From Shimia_B sp038525525 (GTDB lineage: Bacteria > Pseudomonadota > Alphaproteobacteria > Rhodobacterales > Rhodobacteraceae), in NCBI GenBank assembly GCA_038525525.1, contig JBCBHO010000002.1, positions 372,001 to 436,000 on the forward strand: a stretch of 64,000 nucleotides of DNA. The letters are read 5' to 3'. The translations under genes and the position numbers were made by a program. Shown here piece by piece: positions 43,248 through 51,933 of this stretch. Below the pieces are notes generated by a model. It did no database searches, had not been told where the DNA came from, and was given only the letters and a program-made list of their open reading frames with translations. The stretch's first letter is position 1. Each line of letters opens with the position of its first letter.

Positions 43248-44753
43248 TCACTTCAAACCGGGGTCCTGATCACGCAGCAGGTTCTTTTGGACTTTTCCCA
43301 TCGCGTTGCGCGGAAGTTCAGTCAGCACGCGGTACGCGCGGGGATGTTTGAACCTTGCCAGCTTTTCTCGCGCGATTGCTTCTACCTCATCGAGGTCTGG
43401 GACCTTGTCAGCCTCGGGCACCAGCGCCGCGACGACACTCTCGCCAAAATCGGGATGCGCCACGCCGTAAACCGCGCTTTCCGAAATCCCATCGATTCCG
43501 TTGAGGACATCTTCGACTTCCTTGGGATAGATGTTGAAGCCACCGGCGATGATGAGGTCCTTGGCGCGCCCGACGATGCTGATCCGTCCATCGGGCTCGG
43601 ACGTTGCCAGATCACCTGTGATGAAGAACCCGTCTTGTCGCAGCTCTTCCGCGGTCTTCTCCGGCATCTTCCAATAGCCTTGGAACACGTTGTCTCCGCG
43701 GACTTCGATCACCCCGATCTCGCCTGCCGAGACCTCCTTCTTTTCTTCCAGATCAGTGATGCGCACCTCAACGTTCGGCAGAGGATAGCCAACGGTCCCG
43801 GCGCGGCGATCGCCTTGATAGGGATTGGAGGTGATCATGTTGGTCTCGGTCATGCCGTACCGCTCGAGGATGCGGTGACCGGTCCGCGCTTCGAATTCCG
43901 CGTGGGTTTCGGCAAGCAGAGGTGCGGAGCCCGAAATGAACAAGCGCATCGCAGATGTGAGGTCGCGGGTGAAACGCGGGTCCGCGAGAAGGCGCGTGTA
44001 GAAGGTGGGGACGCCCATGAGCAGGGTTCCTCCGGGAAGCTCTTCGAGCAAGAGATCCACATCGAACTGCTTCATGAGACGGACCTCGGCACCAGCCAAC
44101 AGCGCCGTGTTCAGGGCGACGAACAGGCCGTGCGTATGGAATATGGGCAGTGCGTGAAGGAGACGGTCGGCATCGGTGATGTGCCAGAGCTCGGTCAACG
44201 TCCGCGCATTTGAAAGAAGGTTCCGATGGGAGAGCATTGCGCCCTTCGACCGCCCTGTCGTGCCAGACGTATAGAGCAGGGCCGCGAGATCCGCGTCCTC
44301 CCGCGGGAGTGTCGCGAAGCTCCGGGGCATCGCATCGGCCCAATCGCTCAATGTGCCGCCGGCCTCGGACAGCGTGAGTACACTCGCCTGCGTCCCGCGA
44401 GAGAGGCTTTGCCACTCCGTCTCTTGAGCCGCGTCACACACGATGAGCTTTGGCTCTGCGTTCTCAACGAAATACGCCAGCTCTGCCTCGGTATAGGCAG
44501 AGTTCAACGGGAGATAGACAGCGCCCGCCTGAACGGTCCCCGCGTAGAGCGCGAGCGTGTCGGCGAGCTTCGGGGCATGGACCAGAACCCGGTCGCCCGG
44601 GCCAACGCCGCAGGAGACCAAAACCTGCGCCATCTGCGCTCCGCGCGCGACGAAGTCGCCGTAGGAGATAGAATGCCCGTTATCGAGCGTCAGGAACGGA
44701 CGTTCGCTCCTTTCATGAGGGGCGAAAAGCGCGTCGTAGAGGCTGTTGGTCAC
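43248..44753 (-). CDS. matB: Malonyl-CoA synthetase (MatB-like acyl-CoA ligase)
   Basis: A 501-residue ANL-superfamily enzyme. The AMP-binding loop is LLYTSGTTGRSKGAMLSHRNL (~153-173), the ERYGMTETNM motif is near 285, the hinge GRAKDLIIAGGFN near 400, and the catalytic Lys lies in PRNAMGKVQKNLLR at the end. Overall pattern (HALPIFHTHGLFVALN; NPYQGDRRAGTVG) is that of MatB, which ligates malonate and CoA. The GTG at 44753 was picked because it gives the usual N-terminus; the frame extends to 44897. It is a single gene here with no malonate transporter or decarboxylase. Confidence 0.85.
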   Translation of the reverse strand: MTNSLYDALFAPHERSERPFLTLDNGHSISYGDFVARGAQMAQVLVSCGVGPGDRVLVHAPKLADTLALYAGTVQAGAVYLPLNSAYTEAELAYFVENAEPKLIVCDAAQETEWQSLSRGTQASVLTLSEAGGTLSDWADAMPRSFATLPREDADLAALLYTSGTTGRSKGAMLSHRNLLSNARTLTELWHITDADRLLHALPIFHTHGLFVALNTALLAGAEVRLMKQFDVDLLLEELPGGTLLMGVPTFYTRLLADPRFTRDLTSAMRLFISGSAPLLAETHAEFEARTGHRILERYGMTETNMITSNPYQGDRRAGTVGYPLPNVEVRITDLEEKKEVSAGEIGVIEVRGDNVFQGYWKMPEKTAEELRQDGFFITGDLATSEPDGRISIVGRAKDLIIAGGFNIYPKEVEDVLNGIDGISESAVYGVAHPDFGESVVAALVPEADKVPDLDEVEAIAREKLARFKHPRAYRVLTELPRNAMGKVQKNLLRDQDPGLK

Positions 44754-44863
44754 GTGAAGCCACCCGAAAAAACTGGTTTTGAGCAGAGTTAACGCATCAA
44801 GGGCAGTCTCGGAATGCCATGGCGCGCTCGTGGGTGCCATGGCCATGCTGGGCGTCGGCTGTG

Positions 44864-44892
44864 CCCCCCGCCTGCCAAGGGCTGGCAGGGGG
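44864..44892 (-). terminator. Hairpin downstream of znuA
   Basis: CTGCCA and TGGCAG, flanked by C- and G-runs, form an imperfect G/C-rich hairpin 17 nt beyond the znuA stop, read on the minus strand. No T-run follows, so intrinsic termination is uncertain. Confidence 0.35.
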
Positions 44893-44908
44893 ACCATCTT
44901 CTAGGGGA

Positions 44909-46057
44909 TTAGGATCCCAAAGCTTGGGACAGCGTCATGGCGTTGTGGCGCATCATGTCGACATAGGTCCCGGCTGGGCCATCCGTGTCAGAGAGAGCAT
45001 CGGAATAAAGCGTCCCGCCGATGCTAGCGCCGGTCTCGTTGGCGATCTGCTCGATGAGCCGGTTGTCCGTGATCGTTTCGACGAAGACGGCCGAAATCCC
45101 CTCCTCCCGGATCTGAGTGATGAGCTCTGCAACATCGGCGGCGGATGCTTCGCTCTCCGTGCTCAAGCCCTGTGGCGCTTCGAATGTCATGCCATAGTGA
45201 GCTGCCAGATAGCCAAACGCATCGTGGGAGGTGACAACTGTCCGGCGGCTTTCCGGGATGGATGCCATCATCACATCGATCTCGGCCTCGAGCGCTTCGA
45301 GCTCCGCCACATAAGATGCGCGGTTTTGATAGTAGCTGGCCGCGTTCTCTGGGTCGGCCTGCGCAAGGCCGGCGGTGATATTGTCGACGTAGACGATCGC
45401 ATTGTCGATTGTCAGCCAGGCATGGGGATCAAAGGCGCCATGGTCATGACCGGCATGGTCATGGTCGTGATCGTCATGCTCCTCCATGGAAGCCTGCTCG
45501 CCTTCATGATCATGGTCGTGATCGTCCCCGTGATCATGGTCATGATCCTCGGCAGACGCGGTCTCTTCACCATGGTCGTGATCATGATCATGGTCCTCGG
45601 CAGATGCGGTTTCTTCTCCGTGGTCGTGATCGTGGTCATGGTCATGATCTTCATCGGAGGCATGCTCTTCATGATCGCCGTGATCATCATGTTCGTCGGA
45701 GAACTCGATCGCGTCGATGCCAACGGTTGCCACGACGAGGTCGCCATCGAAGGATGCTGCCTCTGCCAGACGCTCCAACCATCCTTCGAACTCAAGCCCG
45801 TTCATGAAGAGAACATCGGCGCCAGCCACAGCAGAGGCTGCTTGCGGCGTCGGCTGGTAGACGTGGGCATCTCCATCCGGCCCGACGAGCGTGGTCAATG
45901 CGATGTGCTCACCACCGATGCGCGCGACCATGTCCCCAAGAATGGAGAAGGTTGCAATGACCGGGATCGGTTCGTCTGCCGATGCAACGCTCGGCGCGAG
46001 AAGTGATGCCGCCACGAGGGCGGTTGCGGATTTCAGAAGCGAGCGACGAGTGGACAT
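44909..46057 (-). CDS. znuA: Zinc ABC transporter, substrate-binding protein ZnuA
   Basis: A 382-residue periplasmic cluster A-I binding protein with a Sec signal (~1-27). Zn ligands are expected from the His in GDAHVYQPT (~62), the His in HAWL (~207) and the region around VVTSHDAFGYLAAHYG (~270). Residues ~118-200 form a very long His/Asp-rich loop with internally repeated units. Such loops are typical of zinc rather than manganese carriers and can chaperone excess Zn. It lies 9 nt after znuB, at the end of the operon headed by zur. Confidence 0.94.
   Translation of the reverse strand: MSTRRSLLKSATALVAASLLAPSVASADEPIPVIATFSILGDMVARIGGEHIALTTLVGPDGDAHVYQPTPQAASAVAGADVLFMNGLEFEGWLERLAEAASFDGDLVVATVGIDAIEFSDEHDDHGDHEEHASDEDHDHDHDHDHGEETASAEDHDHDHDHGEETASAEDHDHDHGDDHDHDHEGEQASMEEHDDHDHDHAGHDHGAFDPHAWLTIDNAIVYVDNITAGLAQADPENAASYYQNRASYVAELEALEAEIDVMMASIPESRRTVVTSHDAFGYLAAHYGMTFEAPQGLSTESEASAADVAELITQIREEGISAVFVETITDNRLIEQIANETGASIGGTLYSDALSDTDGPAGTYVDMMRHNAMTLSQALGS
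45440..45680. repeat. Tandem repeats encoding the His-rich loop of ZnuA
   Basis: Within znuA the DNA repeats units built from GATCATGGTCATGATC-like blocks. A ~55-nt unit that translates to an HDHDHGEETASAED-type segment occurs two to three times with few differences. The stretch is low in complexity on both strands and produces long false open frames on the plus strand. It is liable to slippage and assembly error. Confidence 0.75.
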
Positions 46058-46066
46058 GAATTCTCC

Positions 46067-46936
46067 TCAGGTTTCGTAGTGACGGCGCGGAAGAAGCCGG
46101 GGGATGACGCCCCCCACGGGACCCACAAAAAGCGAGACCCCATAGATGACCCCCGCGACGAGAATGATCGCGGGGCCGGAAGGGAGGCTGTAGTGGTAAG
46201 ACAAGAGAAGACCTGTGGCGCTGGAAAGGATAGCGACCAGAACCGAGACCCCCATGAGGCCCCCGATGCTGGGTGTCCAGAAGCGTGCGGCGGCGGCTGG
46301 TAGGATCAGGATGCCCACGGCCATGAGTGTCCCCAGGGCATGGAAACCGCCGACGAGGTTCATCACGACGAGGGTCAGGAAGATGAAGTGGGTCACTGCG
46401 CTCATGCCACTCACCGAGCGAAGGAACTGCGGGTCCGCACATTCCAGGACAAGCGGGCGAAAGATAACCGCAAGCATCAGCAATGAGATGCTTGCGATGC
46501 TGCACAGCAAGATCAGGGCCGCATCGTCGAGCGCGAGCACGGTGCCGAAGAGCACATGCATGAGGTCAACATTACTGCCGCGCGTCGAAACGATGAGAAC
46601 ACCTATCGCGAGAGAAATGAGGTAGAAGGCCGCTAGGCTGGCATCTTCCTTGATCGCGGTCATGCGGCTCACGACCCCGGATGCAATCGCGACAAGCATA
46701 CCGGCGATGAGCCCGCCAATCGTCATGGCTCCAAGGGACAATCCGGAAATCAGAAAGCCGACCGCCGCGCCGGGCAGGATGGCGTGCGCCATGGCGTCCC
46801 CCGTCAAGCTCATGCGTCTGAGCATGAGAAAGACGCCAACGGGGGTCGCCCCGACCGAAATCGCGATGCAGCCCAGCAACGCGCGGCGCATGAACCCGAA
46901 CTCCGCGAACGGCGCTATGATCGCATCGTAGATCAC
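46067..46936 (-). CDS. znuB: Zinc ABC transporter, permease ZnuB
   Basis: A 289-residue ABC-3 family permease with about eight TM helices. It opens with APFAEFGFMRRALLGC and contains the family motif MSLTGDAMAHAILPGAAVGF (~36-55). The start is the GTG at 46936, which shares 4 nt with the znuC stop (GTGA); the frame runs on to 46984 inside znuC. It passes Zn2+ delivered by ZnuA. Confidence 0.93.
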   Translation of the reverse strand: MIYDAIIAPFAEFGFMRRALLGCIAISVGATPVGVFLMLRRMSLTGDAMAHAILPGAAVGFLISGLSLGAMTIGGLIAGMLVAIASGVVSRMTAIKEDASLAAFYLISLAIGVLIVSTRGSNVDLMHVLFGTVLALDDAALILLCSIASISLLMLAVIFRPLVLECADPQFLRSVSGMSAVTHFIFLTLVVMNLVGGFHALGTLMAVGILILPAAAARFWTPSIGGLMGVSVLVAILSSATGLLLSYHYSLPSGPAIILVAGVIYGVSLFVGPVGGVIPRLLPRRHYET

Positions 46937-47673
46937 GCCGCGGTCTTCGTGCAGATCTCGGGGCGGTCGTCCACAGCCTCGCAAAGCACGCGCGCGCGGC
47001 GATGGTTCTCAACGGTCATGACATCGCGTGTCGGTCCATGCGCGACCAGTTCTCGCGCGAGAAGCATCGTTTCCGGGAAGTGTGAGCGAACGATCTCATG
47101 GTCATGGAGCACGGCCATGACGGTGCGTCCCTCCCCGTGCCAGCCGCGGACGACCGAAATGAGATCTGTCATGGTCCGGGCGTCGATCGCGGAAAAGGGC
47201 TCGTCGAGGAGCACGAGCTTCGCGTCTTGCAGAAGTAAGCGGGCGAAGAGCGCGCGCTGCATTTGCCCTCCGGAGAGGGTATCGATTGACCGGCCCTCCA
47301 AGCCCGTTAGCCCCACGACTGCCACGGCTTCTTCTATCTTTGCTCTATGGCGGCGAGTGAGCCAGCCGAACGCCCCGACCTCGTGCCAGAGGCCCATCGC
47401 CACGAGGTCCATGACGGACAGAGGAAAGCTCCGGTCGATCTCGGATTGCTGCGGGAGATACGCCACCTCATCGCGTTTGATCCCACGAAAGCTGACCCGC
47501 CCTTCGAGCGGGACCAGCGCTCCGGTCAAACCCTTGAGAAGGGTAGACTTTCCCGCGCCATTCGGCCCCACGATCGCGGTGAGGCTGCCGTCTTTGATCT
47601 CTGCATCGAGATGATGCACAGCCGGGTGGCGGTTATAGCCGAGTGTCAGGTCGTCGAACGCAAGCGCGGTCAT
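46933..47673 (-). CDS. znuC: Zinc ABC transporter, ATPase ZnuC
   Basis: A 246-residue ABC ATPase. Walker A is IVGPNGAGKSTLLKGL (~33-48), the signature is LSGGQMQRALFARLL (~139-153) and Walker B is KLVLLDEPFSAID (~158-170). The C-terminal tail has a His-containing segment. The ATG at 47673 overlaps the stop of the small ORF upstream (ATGA); the frame extends to 47730 as a shadow of that ORF. Confidence 0.94.
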   Translation of the reverse strand: MTALAFDDLTLGYNRHPAVHHLDAEIKDGSLTAIVGPNGAGKSTLLKGLTGALVPLEGRVSFRGIKRDEVAYLPQQSEIDRSFPLSVMDLVAMGLWHEVGAFGWLTRRHRAKIEEAVAVVGLTGLEGRSIDTLSGGQMQRALFARLLLQDAKLVLLDEPFSAIDARTMTDLISVVRGWHGEGRTVMAVLHDHEIVRSHFPETMLLARELVAHGPTRDVMTVENHRRARVLCEAVDDRPEICTKTAA

Positions 47674-47816
47674 TGGAACAGCTCCGCGACAGGGCCCGGC
47701 ATCCCGGTGGCCCAGAAAAATCCGGCCCAAAGCAGAAGGATCACGGCCCCTGCCACGGCAAGTCTACTGCCCGCTCCGGCGAGGAGAAGGCCCGGCCACC
47801 GATGGGAACCCTTCAT
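47670..47816 (-). CDS. 48-residue single-TM protein in the zinc operon
   Basis: A small gene between zur and znuC. Its ATG overlaps the zur TGA by 4 nt (ATGA at 47816-47813), and its TGA overlaps the znuC ATG in the same way. The product starts with a basic segment (MKGSHRW), has one strong hydrophobic stretch (~19-35, AVAGAVILLLWAGFFWA) and ends PGPVAELFQ. I do not recognise a family. Double translational coupling and membrane character argue that it is real; it might modulate the ZnuBC transporter or be a small membrane accessory. It has no His or Cys cluster. Confidence 0.7.
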   Translation of the reverse strand: MKGSHRWPGLLLAGAGSRLAVAGAVILLLWAGFFWATGMPGPVAELFQ

Positions 47817-48214
47817 TGCGTGGCGTCCTCCGGGGAGCAATCCGCGCAAGTACCGTGGACTTCCACCACGTGCCGCTTTGCAGAAAACCCTTTGCTTCCA
47901 ATTGCTTCCGCCATAGTAGCTAGCAACTCAGGAGCCACGGTTTCTTCCACTGAGCCACAATCATCACAGATGGAAATGATGGCCTCGTGCCCGGCCTCTT
48001 CGCATTGACAGGGAATGTAGGCATTCAAGGACTCGAGGCGGTGGATCAGGGACTTCTCGGTGAGAGCGGCGAGCACCCGATAAACGGTTGTCGGCGCCAT
48101 TTTCGGCGTCGTTGACCGCAATTCTGCAAGGATGTCGTAGGCCGACAGCGGGCCATCCGCGCTGCGGAGCGCGTTCAAGACCTCTGCCTGCAGAGCCTCT
48201 CCACGTTTACCCAT
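47813..48214 (-). CDS. zur: Zinc uptake regulator Zur (Fur family)
   Basis: A 133-residue Fur-family repressor. The N-terminal winged helix contains PTTVYRVLAALTEKSLIHRLES (~41-62). The dimerisation domain has the structural zinc motif CDDCGSVEE (~83-91), the second pair CADC near residue 123, and His in GHEAII. Operon position and the candidate Zur box ahead of it support zinc rather than iron specificity. It is the first gene of zur-small ORF-znuC-znuB-znuA and so autoregulated. Confidence 0.93.
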   Translation of the reverse strand: MGKRGEALQAEVLNALRSADGPLSAYDILAELRSTTPKMAPTTVYRVLAALTEKSLIHRLESLNAYIPCQCEEAGHEAIISICDDCGSVEETVAPELLATMAEAIGSKGFSAKRHVVEVHGTCADCSPEDATQ

Positions 48215-48241
48215 GTCGTTCCGCCTTCAAGGTGACATCGG

Positions 48242-48258
48242 ATGTTATACCATTACAT
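48242..48258. promoter_or_regulatory. Candidate Zur box
   Basis: ATGTTATACCATTACAT is a 17-bp imperfect palindrome resembling the ATGTTATA-type half-sites of Zur operators. It starts 28 nt upstream of the zur start codon. It would let Zn-Zur shut down the whole operon. It is also upstream of the TAXI gene (plus strand), though 230 nt away. Confidence 0.65.
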
Positions 48259-48487
48259 TTTTCGAATGCCAGTGGAACACTCCGCTTTTCTTTCGTCTCT
48301 CCGCGCGCGTAGCGATGAAAACGGGGCATGTTCAACAAAGCAAACCTGCGCCTTGCCGTCATCTCGGCCACCTCGCTGCTCCGGGTTTCCGCTTGCGACG
48401 CCGATGGAAAGCCCTAGGGTCCCGCGGCAGAAGAAGGTGCAGGCCCTGTACCGCTTCAAAGACGACGAACGTTAGGGAGGACGAAGA
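48259..48487. other. Intergenic region zur / TAXI gene
   Basis: No firm gene. One ATG frame at 48328-48417 encodes 29 residues with a lipobox-like LLRVSAC, as in tiny entericidin-type lipoproteins, but it ends too soon and has no good ribosome binding site. The rest should carry the TAXI gene promoter; GGGAGG (~48476) is the TAXI ribosome binding site. Confidence 0.35.
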
Positions 48488-49483
48488 ATGTTCGGACATA
48501 TCAAGGCGACTGCTGCCACGCTCACAGCTGCACTCACCGCCACGGCGGCATTCGCCGATGGTCACGTGGATCGCACCGGCTGGCCTGAAAGCTTCACCGT
48601 CGGGACCGCCTCGCAAGGCGGCACTTATTTCGCTTACGGCTCCGGCTGGGCAAATCTCGTGGCAGAAGAGCTTGGACTTTCTGGCGGCGGCGAGGTCACC
48701 GGGGGCCCGATGCAGAACATGGCGCTCGTCCACACGGGCGAAGCACAGTTCGGCATGACGACGATGGGCCCCGCGGCAGAGTCCCTTCAGGGCACCAACC
48801 CGATCGCCCCAGGCCTGCAGATGAACAACGCCTGCGCGATGTTCCCGATGTACCAGACACCCTTCTCGGTGACGGCTCTCTCATCTTCGGGCATCACCTC
48901 TATCGCCGACATCCCGGACGGCGCGCGCATCGGCTTCGGTCCGGCGGGCTCCACCTCCGACACCTACTTCCCGCGCATGATGGAAGAGCTCGGCGTCAAC
49001 TTTGACCGCCGCAACGGTGGCTGGACAGACCTCGGCGGACAGCTGCAGGACGGTCTGCTCGATGTGATCGCGTTTGCCGCCGGTGTTCCGGTTCCGGCCG
49101 TGAGCCAGCTCGAAGTGCAAACCGATGTGAACATCATCGAGTTCACCGAGGACGAGCAGGCGACGATCCTTGGCGCATTCCCGGTGTCGCAGTTCAATAT
49201 CGCCGCGGACACGTACACGACCCTCGAGAGCGACGCCCGTTCGGTCTCCATGTGGAACTTTGCCATCGCGAACTGCGACCTGCCCGAAAGCTTCGTTGAG
49301 GCAGTCGTGGATACGGTGATGTCCGATAACGAGCGCATGGTGAACATTCACAAGGCCGCGCGCTCCACCCTGCCCGAGAACTGGGACAAGAACGGCGTCC
49401 TCATGTGGCACCCCGGTGCCGCCAAGTGGTTCACCGAAAATGCCGGTGCGACGATCGATGCAAGCATGATCTTCGGCGGCTAA
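48488..49483 (+). CDS. TAXI-family TRAP transporter substrate-binding protein
   Basis: A 331-residue periplasmic binding protein of the TAXI (TRAP-associated extracytoplasmic immunogenic) family. A signal peptide ends near AAFA (residue ~22). The fold starts FTVGTASQGGTYFAYGSGWANLV, with GEAQFGMTTMGPAAES and a GARIGFGPAGSTSD segment. TAXI proteins deliver carboxylates such as glutamate or 2-oxoglutarate; the ligand here is unknown. It is followed by an intrinsic terminator and then the fused permease gene. Confidence 0.92.
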   Translation: MFGHIKATAATLTAALTATAAFADGHVDRTGWPESFTVGTASQGGTYFAYGSGWANLVAEELGLSGGGEVTGGPMQNMALVHTGEAQFGMTTMGPAAESLQGTNPIAPGLQMNNACAMFPMYQTPFSVTALSSSGITSIADIPDGARIGFGPAGSTSDTYFPRMMEELGVNFDRRNGGWTDLGGQLQDGLLDVIAFAAGVPVPAVSQLEVQTDVNIIEFTEDEQATILGAFPVSQFNIAADTYTTLESDARSVSMWNFAIANCDLPESFVEAVVDTVMSDNERMVNIHKAARSTLPENWDKNGVLMWHPGAAKWFTENAGATIDASMIFGG

Positions 49484-49517
49484 GACTGGCTCTTTCCAGT
49501 TGAAGGGTTAAACATGG

Positions 49518-49547
49518 GTCCGCGCTTCCTCGGGAGCGCGGACTTTT
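49518..49547 (+). terminator. Intrinsic terminator between TAXI protein and permease genes
   Basis: GTCCGCGC (49518-49525) pairs with GCGCGGAC (49536-49543) and is followed by TTTT at 49544-49547. Partial read-through would give more binding protein than permease, a usual ratio for such transporters. Confidence 0.88.
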
Positions 49548-49617
49548 CATTCGACGCGGGAGAAACCCGCGCGAGATGACCGAAAGGGCGCTGAACGATA
49601 GCGCGCAGGGGGGACAT

Positions 49618-51897
49618 ATGGCCGACAAAAGCGCTCAGTTGAACGATCTCGATGAGGAAGAGGCGCTTATCGCGGATGGCGTGGATGAAGAGCCTGTCGA
49701 AGGCAATCGACGGCTCTTCGATGGCACCTCCCTTATTCTCGTCACCAGCCTCGCGACCATCTACGCGGCCTTCCACATGCTCGCGCTCAACGGCGTATCG
49801 ATTTCGAACCTCACGGGTGTCGAGATCGGCTTCTTGCCTCAGTTCCCACTGGAAACCTGGAATTTCCGCATCATCCACGTGGCCGGGGCCCTGGCGCTCG
49901 GATTTTTGATATTCTCGGCACGCCGGTTCGGCGACGAGGCAAAACCCTCTCCAAGCTTCGTGACCTATGCCTCTGCGCTTTGCGTCATTCCCGCTGTCGT
50001 CGCGGGTGTCACGGCCATCGGCTTTGCCAACACGATCGCATCCGGAACGCTCCCCGAGATGGGCGGGCTGACGACGTGGGCCGCTTTTCCCGGCACCGAG
50101 ATCTATCAGACCGAAGTCAGATGGTTCGGCATCCCGCTCCTGATTGCCACTTTCGGCGCGTTGGTCCTCGGCTGGTTCGAACGACGGGAGCGCAGCCAGT
50201 TTGCGGCGTCTGATGCGGTCCTTGCCTTGTGCGGAATCGTGGTGGCTCTCTACCTCGTCGCGATCTACGGAACCGCCGCGCGCAACGCGGTGGGCACACC
50301 TTTCGTGCCAATCGGCATCGCGTTCGCCGCCACCGCAGGGTCCGCCTTGATCCTCGAGCTGACACGCAGAGTCGCAGGCCTTGCCCTCGTCATCATCACA
50401 GCGGTCTTTCTCCTCTACACCTTCACCGCGCACCTGCTTCCCGGCATTCTGGCGGTCCAAAGCCCCTACAGCTGGCAGCGCTTCTTTGGGCACGTGTATT
50501 CCGACGCGGGCATCCTCGGGCCGACGACGGCGGTGTCCTCCACCTACATCATCTTGTTCATTATCTTCGCCGCGTTTCTGCAGGCCTCGAAGGTGGGTGA
50601 CTACTTCGTCAACTTCGCCTTCGCCGCGGCAGGACGCGCGCGCGGCGGCCCGGCCAAGGTGGCGATCTTTGCCTCGGGCCTCATGGGCATGATCAACGGA
50701 ACGTCCGCAGGCAACGTCGTGGCCACCGGCTCGCTCACCATCCCGCTCATGAAAAAGGTGGGCTATCACAAGAAGACCGCCGGCGCCGTGGAAGCCGCCG
50801 CCTCCACTGGTGGCCAGATCATGCCGCCGATCATGGGCGCGGGCGCCTTCATCATGGCCGAGATCACCGGCATTCCCTACCAGGAGATCGCGATCGCGGC
50901 GATCATCCCGGCCGTGCTCTACTTCGTCTCCGTCTACTTCATGGTCGACTTCGAGGCCGCCAAGCTCGGCATGCGCGGTATGCGCGAGGACGAGCTGCCG
51001 AAGCTCAACAAGATGCTGCGGCAGGTCTACCTCTTCGTGCCAATCATCATCCTGATCTACGCGCTTTTTCTGGGCTACTCGGTCATTCGTGCTGGCACGT
51101 TGGCAACCGTGGCTGCGGCTGTTGTCAGCTGGCTCACGCCCCATCGCATGGGACTGAAATCCATACTGAAGGCGTTCGAACTCGCTGGCGTCATGTCGAT
51201 CCAGATCATCGCGGTCTGCGCCTGCGCTGGCATCATCGTCGGCGTCATCTCCCTCACAGGCGTGGGCGCACGGTTCTCCGCCGTACTGCTCGATCTGGCG
51301 GCCACGTCGCAGCTTCTGGCGCTCTTCTTTGCCATGTGCATCGCGATCCTTCTCGGCATGGGGATGCCCACGACAGCTGCCTATGCTGTGGCTGCGTCGG
51401 TTGTCGCACCGGGCCTCGTACAGCTCGGCATCCCCCAACTCACCGCGCATTTCTTCGTCTTCTACTTCGCGGTGCTATCGGCCATCACACCGCCCGTGGC
51501 TCTTGCGAGCTATGCCGCGGCAGGCATCTCCGGCGCAAACCCGATGGAGACGTCGGTGACCTCATTCAAGATCGGCATTGCGGCCTTCATCGTCCCCTTC
51601 ATGTTCTTCTACAACGGCGCCCTTCTCATGGACGGCCAAACAGTGGAAATCCTGCGCGCTGCCGTGACTGCGATCATCGGGGTGTTCTTCCTCAGCTCCG
51701 GCGTCCAAGGGTGGTTCTTCGGCGGACGCTCGGCATGGTTCATTCGACTGGGCGTTATCGTTGCTGCGCTCTTCATGATCGAGGGCGGCCTCGTCACGGA
51801 TCTGATCGGAGTTGGAACCGCCGCGGCGATGCTGGCCATACAGCGTGTGTTCCGCCCCGATCCTACTGCACCTATCCGCGTGCGAGGGGCCGACTGA
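49618..51897 (+). CDS. TRAP transporter permease, fused small and large subunits (DctQM)
   Basis: A 759-residue protein. An acidic N-terminus leads to a DctQ-like part (~30-190) and then the large DctM part (~200-740) with repeated hydrophobic segments, about 17-19 TMs in total. NGTSAGNVVATGSLTIPLMKKVGYHKKTAGAVEAAASTGGQIMPPIMGAGAF is split over the first transport repeat and GMGMPTTAAYAVAA lies in the second. Fused QM permeases are the rule for TAXI systems. The ATG at 49618 has a G-run 5 nt upstream; 49576 is an alternative. Confidence 0.93.
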   Translation: MADKSAQLNDLDEEEALIADGVDEEPVEGNRRLFDGTSLILVTSLATIYAAFHMLALNGVSISNLTGVEIGFLPQFPLETWNFRIIHVAGALALGFLIFSARRFGDEAKPSPSFVTYASALCVIPAVVAGVTAIGFANTIASGTLPEMGGLTTWAAFPGTEIYQTEVRWFGIPLLIATFGALVLGWFERRERSQFAASDAVLALCGIVVALYLVAIYGTAARNAVGTPFVPIGIAFAATAGSALILELTRRVAGLALVIITAVFLLYTFTAHLLPGILAVQSPYSWQRFFGHVYSDAGILGPTTAVSSTYIILFIIFAAFLQASKVGDYFVNFAFAAAGRARGGPAKVAIFASGLMGMINGTSAGNVVATGSLTIPLMKKVGYHKKTAGAVEAAASTGGQIMPPIMGAGAFIMAEITGIPYQEIAIAAIIPAVLYFVSVYFMVDFEAAKLGMRGMREDELPKLNKMLRQVYLFVPIIILIYALFLGYSVIRAGTLATVAAAVVSWLTPHRMGLKSILKAFELAGVMSIQIIAVCACAGIIVGVISLTGVGARFSAVLLDLAATSQLLALFFAMCIAILLGMGMPTTAAYAVAASVVAPGLVQLGIPQLTAHFFVFYFAVLSAITPPVALASYAAAGISGANPMETSVTSFKIGIAAFIVPFMFFYNGALLMDGQTVEILRAAVTAIIGVFFLSSGVQGWFFGGRSAWFIRLGVIVAALFMIEGGLVTDLIGVGTAAAMLAIQRVFRPDPTAPIRVRGAD

Positions 51898-51933
51898 GCA
51901 GAACCTTCATGCGCGGCATATAGATGACGATCG

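Noticed and set aside
45409..45807. Long plus-strand frames rich in Met/Val/Ile, resembling membrane proteins
   Set aside because: They are shadows of the His/Asp codons of znuA read on the other strand.
48328..48417. 29-codon lipoprotein-like ORF upstream of the TAXI gene
   Set aside because: It has a lipobox-like LLRVSAC but ends 6 residues after the Cys and has no ribosome binding site. Kept only as a note in the intergenic entry.
49480..51450. 656-codon minus-strand open frame
   Set aside because: Antisense to the TRAP permease. Charged, repetitive composition and no domain.
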